A DNA stretch of 64,000 bases. Origin: Mesaphorura yosii (taxonomy: Eukaryota; Arthropoda; Collembola; Poduromorpha; Tullbergiidae). Positions within the stretch are counted from its first letter, which is position 1, and every line of letters begins with the position of its first letter. Of this stretch, positions 10,877 through 24,700 are shown one piece after another. The position numbers were made by a program, and so were the translations under genes. The stretch lies in contig WIXG01000210.1 of NCBI GenBank assembly GCA_009869945.1, forward strand, positions 62,001 to 126,000. The letters run 5' to 3'. The notes below the pieces were generated by a model, which saw only the letters and a program-made list of their open reading frames with translations, was not told where the DNA came from and did no database searches.

Positions 10877-12768
10877 TTTGAGCTATAAACTTTGAGGACA
10901 GTTGATCCCTACAAGGCGCGCCAGGCAGTTTGCTTTGCATGAGCTGAATACGTCTCATTTTATGTAATTAATGCACGTTTTACGATTTTCATTCATTCGT
11001 CGTCAAATTCGCAACAATGCCAATAAGCAATGCATTAGTCATCGCCCTTGCGTACTCTCAGCCTAAAATTAAATGGTTACGCTGAAAGAGTTAACATCAT
11101 TTCAGAGTTGGAGGAAAACCCAAAAGAGAAAGTATTCCTCGAAAAACGTTGCAAGACGAACGACGCAAAGTACGTGTTTACGTGAGGCCAATGTTCATTC
11201 GTCATCATTCATTCTGTATTTTAGCACGCCGAGCATGGAGTTAACTTTGTTTGAAGTGAGATTAGTAACGACAGCGTTCCGTAAACATCTTGTCACACGT
11301 AATATTTACGTTTCACCGATGCAATGACGACGATGACTAACAGAGTCATGTAAATGACCTACTAAAATAATGCAAAGCAACTCGTGTTTTTTGGCTAACT
11401 GCATAAAACATATAATCGTATTGCAGTCAAACTACACGGGGCCTCCAACCATGAGAATTTCGCACGTGCTCGCGCGAGTCTTACCTGGATTGGAATGATT
11501 CGCGTCCAAGTCGCCAAGCATTCTTGCTCTGTGCTGCGCTGTGTCGATTTTCCTCCGACAGGATTCAAGTCCAGATCCTCAAATACGTCGCGTAGTTAAC
11601 AGTTAACCACTTCCCCTCATTGTCGCATGACAATAAAGGTCAATTGCAATTGTTCAGTCTTGACGCACGAAAAAGCTTAATTGATTCGACCAGTGTAATA
11701 ACTCAGGGTACAACAATTGCTGCCGCTGCCGTACAGCTGCTGTCCAGTTCTACTTGCAACTTGTCATCCTACGTGTTGTCTGACAAACCAGCCAGTTCAA
11801 ACTCATGCAAGTGCACAAATCAAATGTAGCTTCCAACTCATCAATCAACATTTCATGCGAGACATAAAAAGTTACGACCGACTCAGCAAATTCACGTTCA
11901 CGTCGTGTCTTCTTAACAAGCTGCTGACGCTTGCATATTAATTGCTATAAATATAATACAGGAGATCATATATGGATCATAACCTAACTCACATTACATA
12001 ACTTGTCAAGGGTGGCAGAAGACTAAAGAAGGCACTCTGAAGTATGAGCTACTCCATACAGATGATGATACTTTTGAGGCATTGGTTGCGTCTCGTCTGT
12101 CGCACGATGTCATAATTAAAATCAATTTCCTGTGGATAAGATTTCTTACTGATTACAATAATAACGAATGAATGAGTATGTGCAGCTGATTTATGGTCAG
12201 ATTACAAATGCATGAAAACATGAAGAGTCTTAATAATTCGAATCAATTTTCTAGGCAAATCAATTCAGTCTCATTTTGCCTTGATTTGATGCCTGTTTTA
12301 TACTGCCATACGCACAATGAGGATTATCGCACGTAAGCAGTAATTTTTCAAATTCAAACGATCTGCTCCATTGTGCAAGTGTGCAAGCAAACTATTAACA
12401 AGAAACCTAAAGTGTCATGTTCTGCTGCCAGTCATACTCGGAATTGAATGTGGTGATTATAAATTCTTGGGCTCATGTACAATACAAATCATAAATTGTA
12501 ATGCTAATGCTCTGCCGCGCCTGTGAGGGTGGGTTGAGAAAAGATCATACACAAGTATGGAGTATGAATAAGAGAAAAAGGGTTGAGAGGAAAAGTGGGT
12601 CAGGACTCAAATCTCTACACAGCATCGCATAAGCACTCTTTCAATTCGCATCTCGTAGAGTAACCATTGGCTAAAGCTTCACAATGCACCACAAGAGTGA
12701 GATGCGACTGATGGGTGGTGGTGGAACGCAGCCGTACCTGATCAGTTTGTGAGCAACTCTCAGTCAAG

Positions 12769-13005
12769 TCAGACAACAAAGATCGACTTTTGCTTCTTCG
12801 CGTACTCTCGCGCAGGGAGCATTCGTTTAATACCCAAGCGTGATACTTTGTCAATCAGTGAACTCAAATTTCTTGAAACTGGATTAGGTTTTTCACTCCA
12901 GATCAGAAGGGTTGAGATTGCTCTCGGAGTTCTTTGGCTTCTGCTTTCCTGCGAAATCATGATAACAGCCACCACAACCAACATCAACTTGGCGAAGGGA
13001 CTCAT
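12769..13005 (-). CDS. possible short secreted peptide ORF, 78 aa
   Basis: The minus-strand ORF starts MSPFAKLMLVVVAVIMI, which looks like a signal peptide (short basic n-region, 11-residue hydrophobic core). A polar region follows, with a Lys-Arg (GIKR) and a Lys-Lys (YAKKQK) that could be prohormone cleavage sites. It has no cysteines after the signal and matches no arthropod neuropeptide that I know. A competing reading frame is open across the same DNA up to a donor-like site at about 12740. Chance occurrence is quite possible in 8 kb of non-coding DNA. Confidence 0.2.
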   Translation of the reverse strand: MSPFAKLMLVVVAVIMISQESRSQRTPRAISTLLIWSEKPNPVSRNLSSLIDKVSRLGIKRMLPAREYAKKQKSIFVV

Positions 13006-16000
13006 AAAGGTAAGCGTCCAACTTTTCTTGCTTTACTTCTACGCTAGAACACTTCTAAAAACTGGAGGTTTCTATTTTGGCACACCATCCATTGATTAGT
13101 TACAGTTAAATGTTTGTTTAAAATCAATACACAAAAGGTCAAAATTCTGAGAAGGACGCGACTGAACTTGCTGATTTTACGAGAATTCATATTCAACCTC
13201 ACGTCTCATTCTTCCAATTCATTAACCCATTTGGTCACTGCCACGTTTCAATCCCGACTTGGACTGGCGTTGTTAGTTGGTATGCATGAATTGTGTTTAT
13301 TAATTATTATCTTCATTTGCATTTTCGCTCTGGCTTTGTTGCATAAACAGTTAAAGTATCAGAGGAGTAATTTCTCTGAGGAATGTATGAATGCGAAAAA
13401 ATTCATACGTCTGAAACACGAGGCACACAACGCTTTGAGATTGCATTGACATGATATGTGATTTCGTATGCAAAGTAGTGTTAATGTTCATGAGCACAAT
13501 TACACCGCAATAAACTTAAATGAGGCTTCACTCTTACGATTTAGCAAACTCGGACCGACCGCTTTGATCACTTTACTTTACGATGAGCAATAAAATCGTG
13601 TAAATCTCATTGATTATTGCACAAATGCTGGTCCTGTTAAGCACGCTTGAGGTTCAGATTTTGTTGAGGGACGGTACGCCAAGATTTCAAAAGTATGAGC
13701 ATCAAATCAGCATTTTGAAGTCTTGCGACTTTACATTAGGCGTTGGCAGGCTTTACCTGGCATTTGTCGATGGTTATGCAAAAATGCTTCATGCAGAGAT
13801 TGGCTTTATTTTTTAATCTCAACTTTTTGCCCAAGAATCTCGTCAAACTGGTTAGTTAGGTCTAGGTTTCACATTTATTTCTTTGTAGGATTAACACATT
13901 TTCGATAATAATGATTTTAGCGAGGGGTACAAAGATTGCGAATACATTAATTCACAACTCTCGTCCATCTGCAAATATTTTTTCGTCTTTTATTTGTGTG
14001 GCTACAGCACAGCCTCCGTCGAGTATTCTTGCCTCTGCCTTTTGCGGTGTTTGGTAAATACGTTGAAAACGTTGAGGGCCTACGCACACATTGTTCAAAG
14101 TCAAGTCGACGTCTTGCTTGTCATTCTTTGTACCTGTTGCTGGGGATTGAGTTTTTCTAGGGCAAGTGCAACCTCAGGCAATTTCGTTTTTGTCTTTATC
14201 GTCCATCTTACCTTTACCTCGCCTCTTTCATGGTTATTGAGCAAATATCGCTGCGTGGTTGTCTCATGCGCTGCATTGTAAAACTCTTTTGTTTTGTGAC
14301 TCGAACACGGCAAGAATTCCTTCTTCATGATGTACCTCTGATTTCTAATTGTTTTCGAGGAATTGCGATAATTTATTTCAATCCGCTGATTAGCTGGCTA
14401 TTTCACCAAACCAAATATTTTGTGAAAATTATATGCAATTGTGGCGTCGCTTGCATGAGAATCCGATGCGGGTCAAATGTATTCAAGTCAAGCTTGCATG
14501 ACTCATCCACACCTACATCGGCCTTTGCGATGACTGAAATATTCAAGCTATCAGATCACAATGTCATTTGATAATTCAGTGGTCAGCGTCAGGGATAATC
14601 AATAGCGTGTTTTATCAACTGTAAATCCCACCGCGTCCAATCATAGTAACCTGCATCATTCCATTACGTAACCTTCGTACCTGCCTGGACCTCATTGAAT
14701 CAATTTGGTTTTTGAGCTTGCATCATTCTACGTGCTAGCGCCAATTTATAATTACAACGTTGTCAGATTCTAATTGATAAACCACAAGCGAGCTTACAAT
14801 CTATCGACTTTTCATCCATGAATTACAACATGATTTAGTATCGAATGAACTCATTCTCCTTAATTGCAACGAAATGTTCTTTCATTCATTGGCTGCCTAA
14901 CTTTGACATTGACAAATCTTGAACTTCATTCGCCAGGACAAGGGCAGCCATTTTGCAATCCGTCATGGCAAAAAATAACGTCTAAAGGAAGCGATGTTTC
15001 AATTCATGCTGGCGTACGAAACTTGGAATATTCTTAACCACAAATTCATTTAAGCGTGTAGTTTAGTAGGCACTTGACGCAAAACGTGACAATTCACTTA
15101 ACATGAACCAATTTTAGCGTTCATGATGAGAATCCAGATTTTTCTTGCCCAGAATGAAACGAATTGAGCACACAATGTGCCCACGTAATTTTGCGCAGTT
15201 GCTTTTCATGGAATTCGCTACAGAAAGGGAGCAAAATCCTTTTCTATTAGCATTGAAAAAAATTAAGTAACTTCAGCCACAATTCAAGGGCTTACATCCA
15301 CTCTTACATAAAATACTGCAGTGTCAACAAGAAACCAGTGAAGATAATTGCTGTGCTGGCGTTCCCCGACCGAAGTTTAATGTTTATACTCCAAAACTCA
15401 ATGATTCATTTGCATTTATACACATTGAACTCGAGGTGGTTTCGCAATTTCCATGCAGCGCTTTATCTGGCTGTCACAACTCTTGTACAGAGTTTACGTC
15501 TGACACTCGGCGATAAGGATTTAAGGCGGCTGTAATCATGCGCCCTTTGTACCCGCACATTCGATTTCTCGTTGGCGCTTGACAGCGAAGGAAATTAATA
15601 CTCATACGAGGCTCTGCACACGTGAGACTGCAGTGATATTACAAATGTCATACGAAAGGTGAACCCTCACCATTACCATTGTCCTAAACGCTGTCAGTTC
15701 TTGTTTGCCGTAGTTATTTCTACTCTGCGATAAATTGTTGTCTGGCGATGGAGTACAAAGATTTTTGACTGAGAGGAGTTGATCTCGACGAAGATTTCAT
15801 AATTTCAGAGATTAGAGGAATGTCGCAAGTATAAAATCCCTTCTTCATGTACAGATATTCAGAACGACGTTGCACAAACCAAAGCAGTTTTCACGGCTCA
15901 TTTTTCGTTCTTAGAGAGAAGCATGTAAATATTCGTTCGCTCATGATTCCATGACTGATGTGCAGCAGCAGCAAATGGATGGATACTTTTTGCTATCGAA

Positions 16001-17133
16001 AGTGAGATGCTTGGAGGCAAAATGTCACGTAGGATTTATGTAGGTTACTGTTACTGTGTCCCACACCAAACAGCCTTTAACAGAAGAAATTCTATTTATG
16101 TCTCTTCCCGCAATTGTTTTCCACTTGTCCTTTACCTGCAACTGCAAGGAGGAGAGCTTGTATTCTTGTATCATAGAAAATGAAACCTGTTTTTAGATGC
16201 GCTATTTTTAATATTATAAACTGCTTTCCGAGATTCTGTCTTGGAAAATTTTTGAGTACGCGTTTACCACGTCACATTTTCGTGAAAGCCTGCTGGACAA
16301 CAAACGGTAGCTGGTAATTAAATTTAATATGAATAAATTAGAATTTTCCATGAAACGAGCATATTTCTAAACAAACAAATACTGCCATTATGTAAAACAT
16401 GCGAAATTGAATTGTGTAACAAATACGTACAATTTTGCGTGATTGTCATGTTTAACGCTCTCCAACCTGTACCTGCTATGTGGACGTTTTGCTAATTCCC
16501 TGCCAATTTCCATAATTGGCCGTCTTTTAGCTCACACTTGCACTTCGTGTCTTCGTGCTCTGTGTTCGTTGATTTCGCGTCTGAAATCTGGTTTCACTAG
16601 TTGGATAATGGCCGAATTTGTCTATTCTTATGTAAACTTCGGTGATTAAAATCACAATTTATGCCCATATTATTATTGTAGCATGCAGAGCCTCCGAATG
16701 GTGTTATTCTGAGAAGCTTCTTTTCAACCTGTGTGCTCATTTGTGTTACATGATAACCAGCATGGATAATCAGCATTGGGCGTCATTTACTGTAATGTAC
16801 TTGGGCGCCAGTGCCATGGAAAGTTTCTCACTGCACCGCGTGAGCCTTGCCATTGCCATGATTTACAGCGTACTGTAAATTCCATCTCAGAAAGTGAGAC
16901 GCGTTAAACCATGGCTGGTGCGTGTGCGTCGATCTTTGAGCGTCGTTTTTTATGGGTACGACACTTTCACTTAAGAAAATGTGCCAGAGCGCACAATGGA
17001 CAATACAACAATGTGTCCGTGCGTAGTTTAAAATGGTAGCTCAAAATTCGTAGCACTTCTGCTTCTGTGTTTACATTGTACGTAGTGAAATGAGGACAAA
17101 CCTTTTAACACATGATATACTTCATTTGTATTA

Positions 17134-17164
17134 TTCCTATTTGAGCCTGCAGCTCAAATAGGAA
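17134..17164. repeat. perfect 13-bp inverted repeat with 5-base loop
   Basis: The arms TTCCTATTTGAGC and GCTCAAATAGGAA are exact reverse complements around CTGCA. The structure is too short for a typical metazoan miRNA precursor, whose stems exceed 22 bp. It could be a symmetric protein-binding site. It lies 1.6 kb upstream of the first ETS coding exon. Confidence 0.7.
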
Positions 17165-18796
17165 ATGGAGGCCCACAAGATTTCTTCATGCGCGTACGCA
17201 TTCTCTCTTGTTGCCATTGTCATGAAGGCTTGATCTTGATCTCATCTTGGATTGAACCATGTATCAGTATCATGAATGAGCCAAAGTAAATATTGTATGT
17301 GCCCGTGCCAGATTGCTCCGACGTTTGGGATATAAACCAGGAGTGATGTATAGCTACGTAAACCGTGCTAGTATAAAATTCTAAATATTTGTAAACCGAA
17401 ATACAGAGGCGTATCAGAATCAACTCCCCCTCATAGCCGTAATCAGGGGCAACCATATGCAGACCAGGCGCTGTATCCCATTGTGCGATTGTTTCGGATT
17501 ATATTGGCATGATAAATTATGCGAAATCACACCCGGCTCAGGCACAGCCAAGCAGCAGGGAATGATGAAATTCACAAATTAGAAGGAGCGTGCAATCATT
17601 TTATTTAAAATAAAAATAACAACATTTTTATTGACGTCAAACGATGTTTGCCATTCTTTCACTACTTGACTCACTGACTCTCTGTTCCTGTGCTGCGCTT
17701 GTTTCGTTGCCAATTAAATTTTCGAGTTTATAATTATAAGCTATACATTGCAGTAGCACGACATGGTTTACTCGAGCAGAAAAGAATGCAAGCCAAAAGC
17801 ATAGGAAGAGCGACAGCAGCAACGAAGCAATAGAAAGTGTGTGGTAGTAATTTCATTCATTCAGTCCCAACTCGCTTGTCTTGTAGCCAAACCATAGCAA
17901 TGCGCCTTAGATGAGTACATCAATTCAGTGTTAAACTTTCTCTTATGCTAAATTAAAGTTACACAACCTACCCTATGACGTTGGTGCTGAGACTTTCTGA
18001 TTACTGGCCGACAGTCAGTCAAGAATCAGAGTCATTCATAAAACAGACACCGAGTCGAGAGTCTAGAATTTATGCTGCCCATTGTCTTTTCTCGCGAAAA
18101 GGTCCTGAACTGAGTCCAAATATTTCTATTGCAAATTGACTGGCAGTACGTGTTTGTGTCAGTCTGCAGCGTTAGTTGCTCATTGCACTGCTTATCTGTT
18201 CCCGAACTAGTGATTCCTTATCTGTTGTGCTCGGTTGTTGTTGAGGGTGCTTTGCACACTCGTATTCAGCCCATCGCACAAATCAATTTTTCAGTACCTG
18301 TCAGTCACATCAGGTTAGTCGTATCCTCAAAAGTATCCAAGTCCAAAGTCCAACATTAATTATGATCAAAGTTAATGGTGTAGGTTCCCGATTTTTGTGC
18401 TTGAGAGACGTGTAGCCTTGACAAACGGGAATAAAATTCCATGATCAGACAGTCTAAACATGTTTTGTGGTTAACCACACACAATTATAATAGAAAATTG
18501 TCTGTTCAGCCGATCAATTTACACGAATTGCGTAAATTGCACCTCGTATCAGCTCCGTGTTAGACCGTATATTTGAGTGTACGGGTGTTCTACGCGCGTC
18601 AGTCGCATTCCGCAAAGCGTACCTCACCAATCAACCTCGTTGCGTGCGTTGCTAAAGATTTATCTGCGAGATTTAGTCTTTGTTCACTGTAATGCACAAG
18701 ATGTACAAGAGCCTAGCCTGGGTACTTGCAGCAATTAATTAGTAGTACTTAATCAACAGACCGGATCTGACCGCCATGATGTAATTTTTTTTTCAG

Positions 18797-21700
18797 ATGG
18801 AAGAACAATTGGTCCCATCAGCTGGATACAGTCCACAAAACAACTCGTATGGAACCGACTACACGTTGAAGTTCTCGTCGTCGTACGGATTTGGCTCTTC
18901 TTCGCTGGACGACTGCTCCACAACGTCCAACTACTGCAACTTGGCTGACACATTTGATTTGTCGCTGCTCGGCGACAGCTACGACGACCAAGACATGGCA
19001 ACCGTTCCGTCCCCGTCGTGGTCACCAATGAACTCCATGAATGAGCAGACGTGCTGGCAACAATCATTCTATGCTTCAAGTCCATCTGAAGACTTCCATG
19101 CTTATTCACCGGATTGCAAACCCATCCTGGGAAATGATGTTGGCACATCACCGATCCACGCTTCGTCTTACGACAGCTATGAGCCGCACTTCAAGAATGG
19201 CGGCAGTGGGGGGCTTGTCCAGGCTTTGGCTGCAAACGGAACGGGCAACCGCAATCTACTCTTGCGCCAATGCCTTGAAGACACATCCTTCCAGCAGAAA
19301 TTCAACTTCAAACCGTTGGACTTGCCGTCAATGCCCGTCATGGCACAGAATGAGCAACAGATGGCCGCCAGTCAGACACGCGTAAGTTCTTCCACTCAAT
19401 TTATAGCTTGTAAAGTGATGTTGAGGTGTTTCAAGAGTTTAAGATCCTTTTCCGGATTTAGATGCGTGAGTATATTTGTTTTTATGGTTCACACATAACG
19501 ATGATGCCACAAATACATTTTGCACTTCGCGAGTCCGCCTACATTCAACCAATTCAGAGCTCAATGGGAGACTGAATTCATTTCCGACACGTTTTTCATT
19601 GTCCGGGAGGGGAATTTGGCGAAATGATTAGCGGGTTGTTCGCTCGTGCATTTGCCTCTTTTCAACCTTATCAAGTTGTTCAACCCAAAAATAACGCTTT
19701 AATCATCGAGCACAGCGCGTGCAGTGAGAAACGCGTCAGGCAATAAAACTCCATTCTTATTTATGCCATCAGCATAAAAACGCGAGTGAAAAAAAAATGA
19801 CAATATAAAATGACCAGTTTTTAAGATGGGGAATTCTGCTCCGACTTTATAATAGGCATGGACTGGAGTCGTCGCTTGACTGAGACTGACACAAAAAATA
19901 AATATAAAGTAAAATCATTACATCATTTACATTCATTCATTCTCATCTTAAGCTCGGCCAAGTCAACACATGGAGACTGAGGCTACTGCTTTTCAGTCCT
20001 GCTTTTTGCACTTGCGAAGCAGGCGAATTGTTGCGAAGGGTGGAAAACACAAAACGTAATACTTTGCAGCAAAAAATCGCAAAAGTATATCAAAACAACA
20101 TTAATAAGGTTTTAGAACTAGTTTTACAAGTGAAGAACGAGATCAACTTTTTCGAGGTGCAGGCTTGCAGGACTGCGAGCATGAGCACTGGAGGCATTGC
20201 TTTCCGAGCCCAATCAGTGAACATTTAATTACAGTGAATAGCGATGCACGTGAATTGTGAATCTGATCTGTTCTGATGGTGCAGTTTTGTTTTTAGAGTT
20301 GAAATGAAAGTCAAGGTTCTCTTGTGTGATGTCTAAAAATAAATGGAGAAAAAGTGTAACTAAATTATATTCGTGCAGATTCCAAGTATTAAAGTTATAG
20401 TAGATTAAGCCTCGCGATATCATGCTGTTGACGCAGACTCGAGGCTTGTGTGCTCAACTCCTGCCAGCCGTCTGAATGAAACTGAAGCCTCGTCAAGCTC
20501 AAGCAGATATTTGGAAGTCTATATTTGTAAGCGAGGTGCCAAGAAATAACAAGGGAATGGAGTAGCGCAAATTTTCTATTTTTTGCAACGTAGTAAAAAA
20601 TTTGGTGCCACAGTTTGGACTGTTTTTGTTGTAAAATTAATTTGCGTGGTCGTTGGATAAAATTAAGCTCAATGAATGAGTGAATGAATGAAGCCCAATT
20701 CTTATAACCAATACATTTCTGTCTTGTTTATTGTAGGAAATGGCGAATAATACTCCGACGCCTGAAGATGTAGGCAGTTGCTTGGAGCTGAATCAAATTG
20801 AACCTGTCTTCAGTCTTGCCTTCGAACAAATGCGCTCTGAGATTCAAAATACGTGCTCGGCGCTTGCCATCTCGCCTGGTAAGTTCAATTTCGCATTTCA
20901 TGCTTGCTCCCACCTGCAAGGTAATTAGTCAGTAGTCGATCATCCGAATCAATGGGCAATAATTGCAATAATTCTGCATTTACATTCGCAAATTCTCAAG
21001 AAGTTGAGATCGTAGAAACGAGACATGTAAGTTCGCGTCAGATCTCAGATGTTCCGCCAACCCCGATCCAAAAAGGGATGCGATGGGTTTAACAATGGAT
21101 AATGAAAAATTCCCCAACACGCATTCATTACGCTTGACGCACTTGGCCCACAATTAGTTCGTGCCAGTACGGGCATAACATGAAAAACAATTAATATTTA
21201 ACAACTGAAGTAGTCATAAAATGTATTCAAGTAGAAAATCAACGGATGCGAACGACTTCTAGAAATGAGGTTTCCGATTTACGAGTGTGTAGCTGAATTT
21301 GATGCCAATCGCCCGCCAGGAAGCTCATGAACATGGGAGAGACTTCAAACAAATTAGCACGCAAAAGTTTCCTGGGTCAGATTTCTTGCCGTGAAATTCC
21401 ATCTCGCTGGCTCTTCAAAGGAGAGCACAGCGTCTTGTTGATGTAAATGTACTTCATCAATCTTTAGAGTCGAGGGTGTTGTCGGTTTTCAATGTAACAT
21501 TTTTCAAGTCAAGGGTGAGATCAAGGTTGTTGTTGAAATCTTTGCAAACGTATTACCTCTTGTCTATTGTGTATTATGAGCTCATACCATTCCGTTTAAA
21601 TGGCACAAACAATACTAAGCGCACGAAGGCTTGAGTTGAGACGAGGTGGAAAGTTCAGATTGCAAATTCATGTGTTATGCGCCATGATGCTGTAAAAAAA

Positions 21701-24700
21701 CTCGATTCCTTAAAACCACCAAACTACGTAAGATGCCAACTGAATTTTATTATTACAACCAGTTAAACGAATGAACGAGTCAGGCACGAAAGATGCGTGC
21801 CTTAAATGTTGGGTCACGTAATCATTACGGTGATGGACACCGAGATGTGCCTTTTGTTCTAGATTGCAGCGGGGTAGTATAAATTATGACGCTGGCATCG
21901 CAATCATATTTAACAAGTTTTTACTGTAAAATCTCGCCGAAACAAGCTGCTGCATTGGATTCAGCGCAAATCCTTCATTATTGGCGTCTCTTTCTCGCCA
22001 GGTTGCAGAGCATGTAATTTTTTGCACCCACCACTTAATCCCATCTTCGACCTTGATCGAATAATAATGGGGAGCCATTATGTAGACACAAGTGTGTCGT
22101 GAATGGATAGGTGTGGTGCTCTAACCCGTCTTTGTAATTTCTGCCTGCGTACGTGACATGACACAATTGATATATTGCCTATTGCGCATTTCGAACACTC
22201 GATATTATCTTAGTTCGGCTCCCATTCCTGTGAGCATTCCTGCTAAAATTATTGAACCAAGAACTAATAAATTTTAGAAATGTTGCAGGTCGAATAAACA
22301 ATAAAATTGCGGTTTCGAACTGCTGCAAAACAGTCAATAATCCAATCGCTGTCATCGTCAGCTTTGGTGTCGTGTGAATCTTCTTGTCTCTGCCCAAACA
22401 GATTGTCCATGTTTATTCCAATGCCTGCAATCCTACAAACACACCTGTGTTAAGGTATAAAATTTGCAACTTGAAGGCGTGGTCTGCGGAAAATGTCTTA
22501 ATGGCTTAACTTCGCACGCAGTTGATCGCATTTTTTTGGTGAGGTTAAGACAGGCCACCAGATGAACACTTTTGTATCCTCAGCATTGCCTTTATGACTG
22601 TTGTCTTCACGCTTATTCCTTAGCGGTTTGTATTATGGAACAGTCCATCTCCCGTCGATTATCCAGGCTTAAATAAGAAGATTACGAGCAGACATTTCCT
22701 AATTAAGCGTGGTTATTTTCCATGCGAAACAACAAAGATAAATAAAATTGGCCAGGCTGAAAAACAGGCGTATTAAAGTTAAGCAGAGATTTTATGACTG
22801 GAAAAACCTTTTCATGATGAAGTTGGCCTTATAGCTTGTCCGACCACGTTATTAACATGATCGTATGTTAATGCACTGAGTAAAACCAGTTGTACTATTT
22901 AAATTATGCAAGAATTCGCAAATAACAGAATTGAGAAAACATGTTTCGTGCAATCAAGCGAGATTTATTAAAACGGCATTTCTGAAAATTTGCATGTTTA
23001 ATTTACGGAGGAATAATTACCGTGGCATTGACTTGTTCATATCTTCGTTGCAGATCCCATGCAATGGTCATGTTCTGATGTCCAATCGTGGCTCACTAAC
23101 ACTCTGGCCTCACTCTCTTCTGGAATGACCTCTCTGGGCAACAACATCGCTTCCATCTCGGAAATGTGCCAGCGCCAATTCTGGAACATTGAGGGCCGAC
23201 GCCTTTGCTCTTTGAATGAAGAGGAATTCCGTCGTCTGGACCCCGTCAACGGAGACTACATTTTTGCGCAGTTTGAGCTTTGGAAAATGCTGCAGGCTAA
23301 GATCAATGTTGGCGCGTCAACATCCGCTCCTCCGAATACCCTCCAGGCTATTCCAGCGATGTCGCAGCAAGCACAAGCCTTTGACTTGGACCAACTGCTT
23401 CTCGGCTCCGCCTTGCCATCATCTGAATCAAGTCTGCGAGTAAATAACGACGCTTCGGCTACCGCGGAGAGGTCTGGCGAAAAGGCGCCCAAGTCGCCAA
23501 GGCTGTCAATGGATAGCTCGAGTATCAGCAGCAGCTGCGGCAGCGAGCACGCTTTGTCACCTGCGCGCTCGTCAGCGTCATCTTTTCCATCACCCTGCGG
23601 ACTTGAACCTATGAACACTGATGGTAAGTGAAGCTTCTATCATCAACCAATCACGTACATACATTTTGCATCTTTCATAAACACTGACATTGTCTTGGTA
23701 AATCACATTGTACATACACTTTACCAGGACTTAATCAAGGGTACAGAATTCGAAGGAATTAATTGGAATTACACTTGGTGCCTAACAGCTTATTTGTACA
23801 CGTGGTGTTGCATACGGCAGGAATTGTGGAAAATTTCGTGCTAAATAGCGCCATATGACTTCATGCACGAGTGGCACAAATAGAACAGAATGTATACAGC
23901 TGATATTTCCAACAATCAGACAATTGGCAAAGCAAACCCACACATGACGCCTTGTGATGTTTTTCAGCATTAATTAGCATGCGCATTACACGTGAAAATC
24001 AAATCAAACAACCTCCTTATTATATCGCGTTTTATTGCTCGCTCCATTCAAGCAGCGTTAGTTGGAGTGGTACCGCAAAAAATGAGGATTGGCACAAGAA
24101 GCAGTTAATTATTCGATTCCCATTCCAACCTGCTTCGTTTTTTACTGTTCCAGCTCATGATAATCATGGCTGTCAAGAGCCGCCACATCGTCACCAAGCC
24201 TGGCCATATTCTTTTACTGTTGGTTTTAGGTTGAACGATTACGTCAAAACAATTTAGACATTGTTAAAAATACAGCCTGGATGTATGTTCATTTATGTAG
24301 CCTCTGCCTGCTGTGTAAAGGATCGAGGTACCTGGAGGCCAGTGCTTGGGCGTTTTAGAAACTGAGAGTCGAATCATTTCAAAGCAACGTTGAAGCATTG
24401 TGAATAAAATTGATCTCTTTCTTTTGCAATAATGAATCGGTTGATCTTCAGGCGCTTTTGTTCATGTTACGCGTGCAGAACGACGCAGTATCTTACTTCC
24501 AATTTATTAGCGAGAAATCATTTTGAAATGTCATGGATGAAACTCGAGACCTTGATAGATAACATCAAATGAATTCAGGTTTTTACTAAGTACCTTACAT
24601 CGAGACTGCTGCTGCGCAGGCTACCTCATTAAAACGAGTACTTTGCTCCTCGTTCGCCTTGCATACGCTGGAGGATTCGGCGCGGGGTTCCGTTTTATGA

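Larger units (their letters stand above)
10877..18796. other. 8 kb mostly non-coding region upstream of the ETS gene
   Basis: AT-rich sequence with only short, unrelated ORFs. It ends at the acceptor of the first coding exon of the SPDEF-like gene, so it should contain that gene's promoter, 5' UTR exon(s) and enhancers. The start codon sits directly on an acceptor, which proves at least one upstream non-coding exon. A strong plus-strand donor (AAAG|GTAAGC near 13008) could mark one, but I cannot assign it. One hairpin (17134-17164) and one short signal-peptide-like minus ORF (12769-13005) are listed separately. Confidence 0.4.

Noticed and set aside
13114-14571. Consecutive plus ORFs of 95-113 aa
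   Set aside because: They lie in different frames, with biased hydrophobic content typical of AT-rich DNA and no convincing splice junctions between them.
18753-19385. Shadow ORFs on both strands over the first ETS coding exon
   Set aside because: They are alternative frames of a real exon whose correct frame continues into the Pointed and ETS exons.
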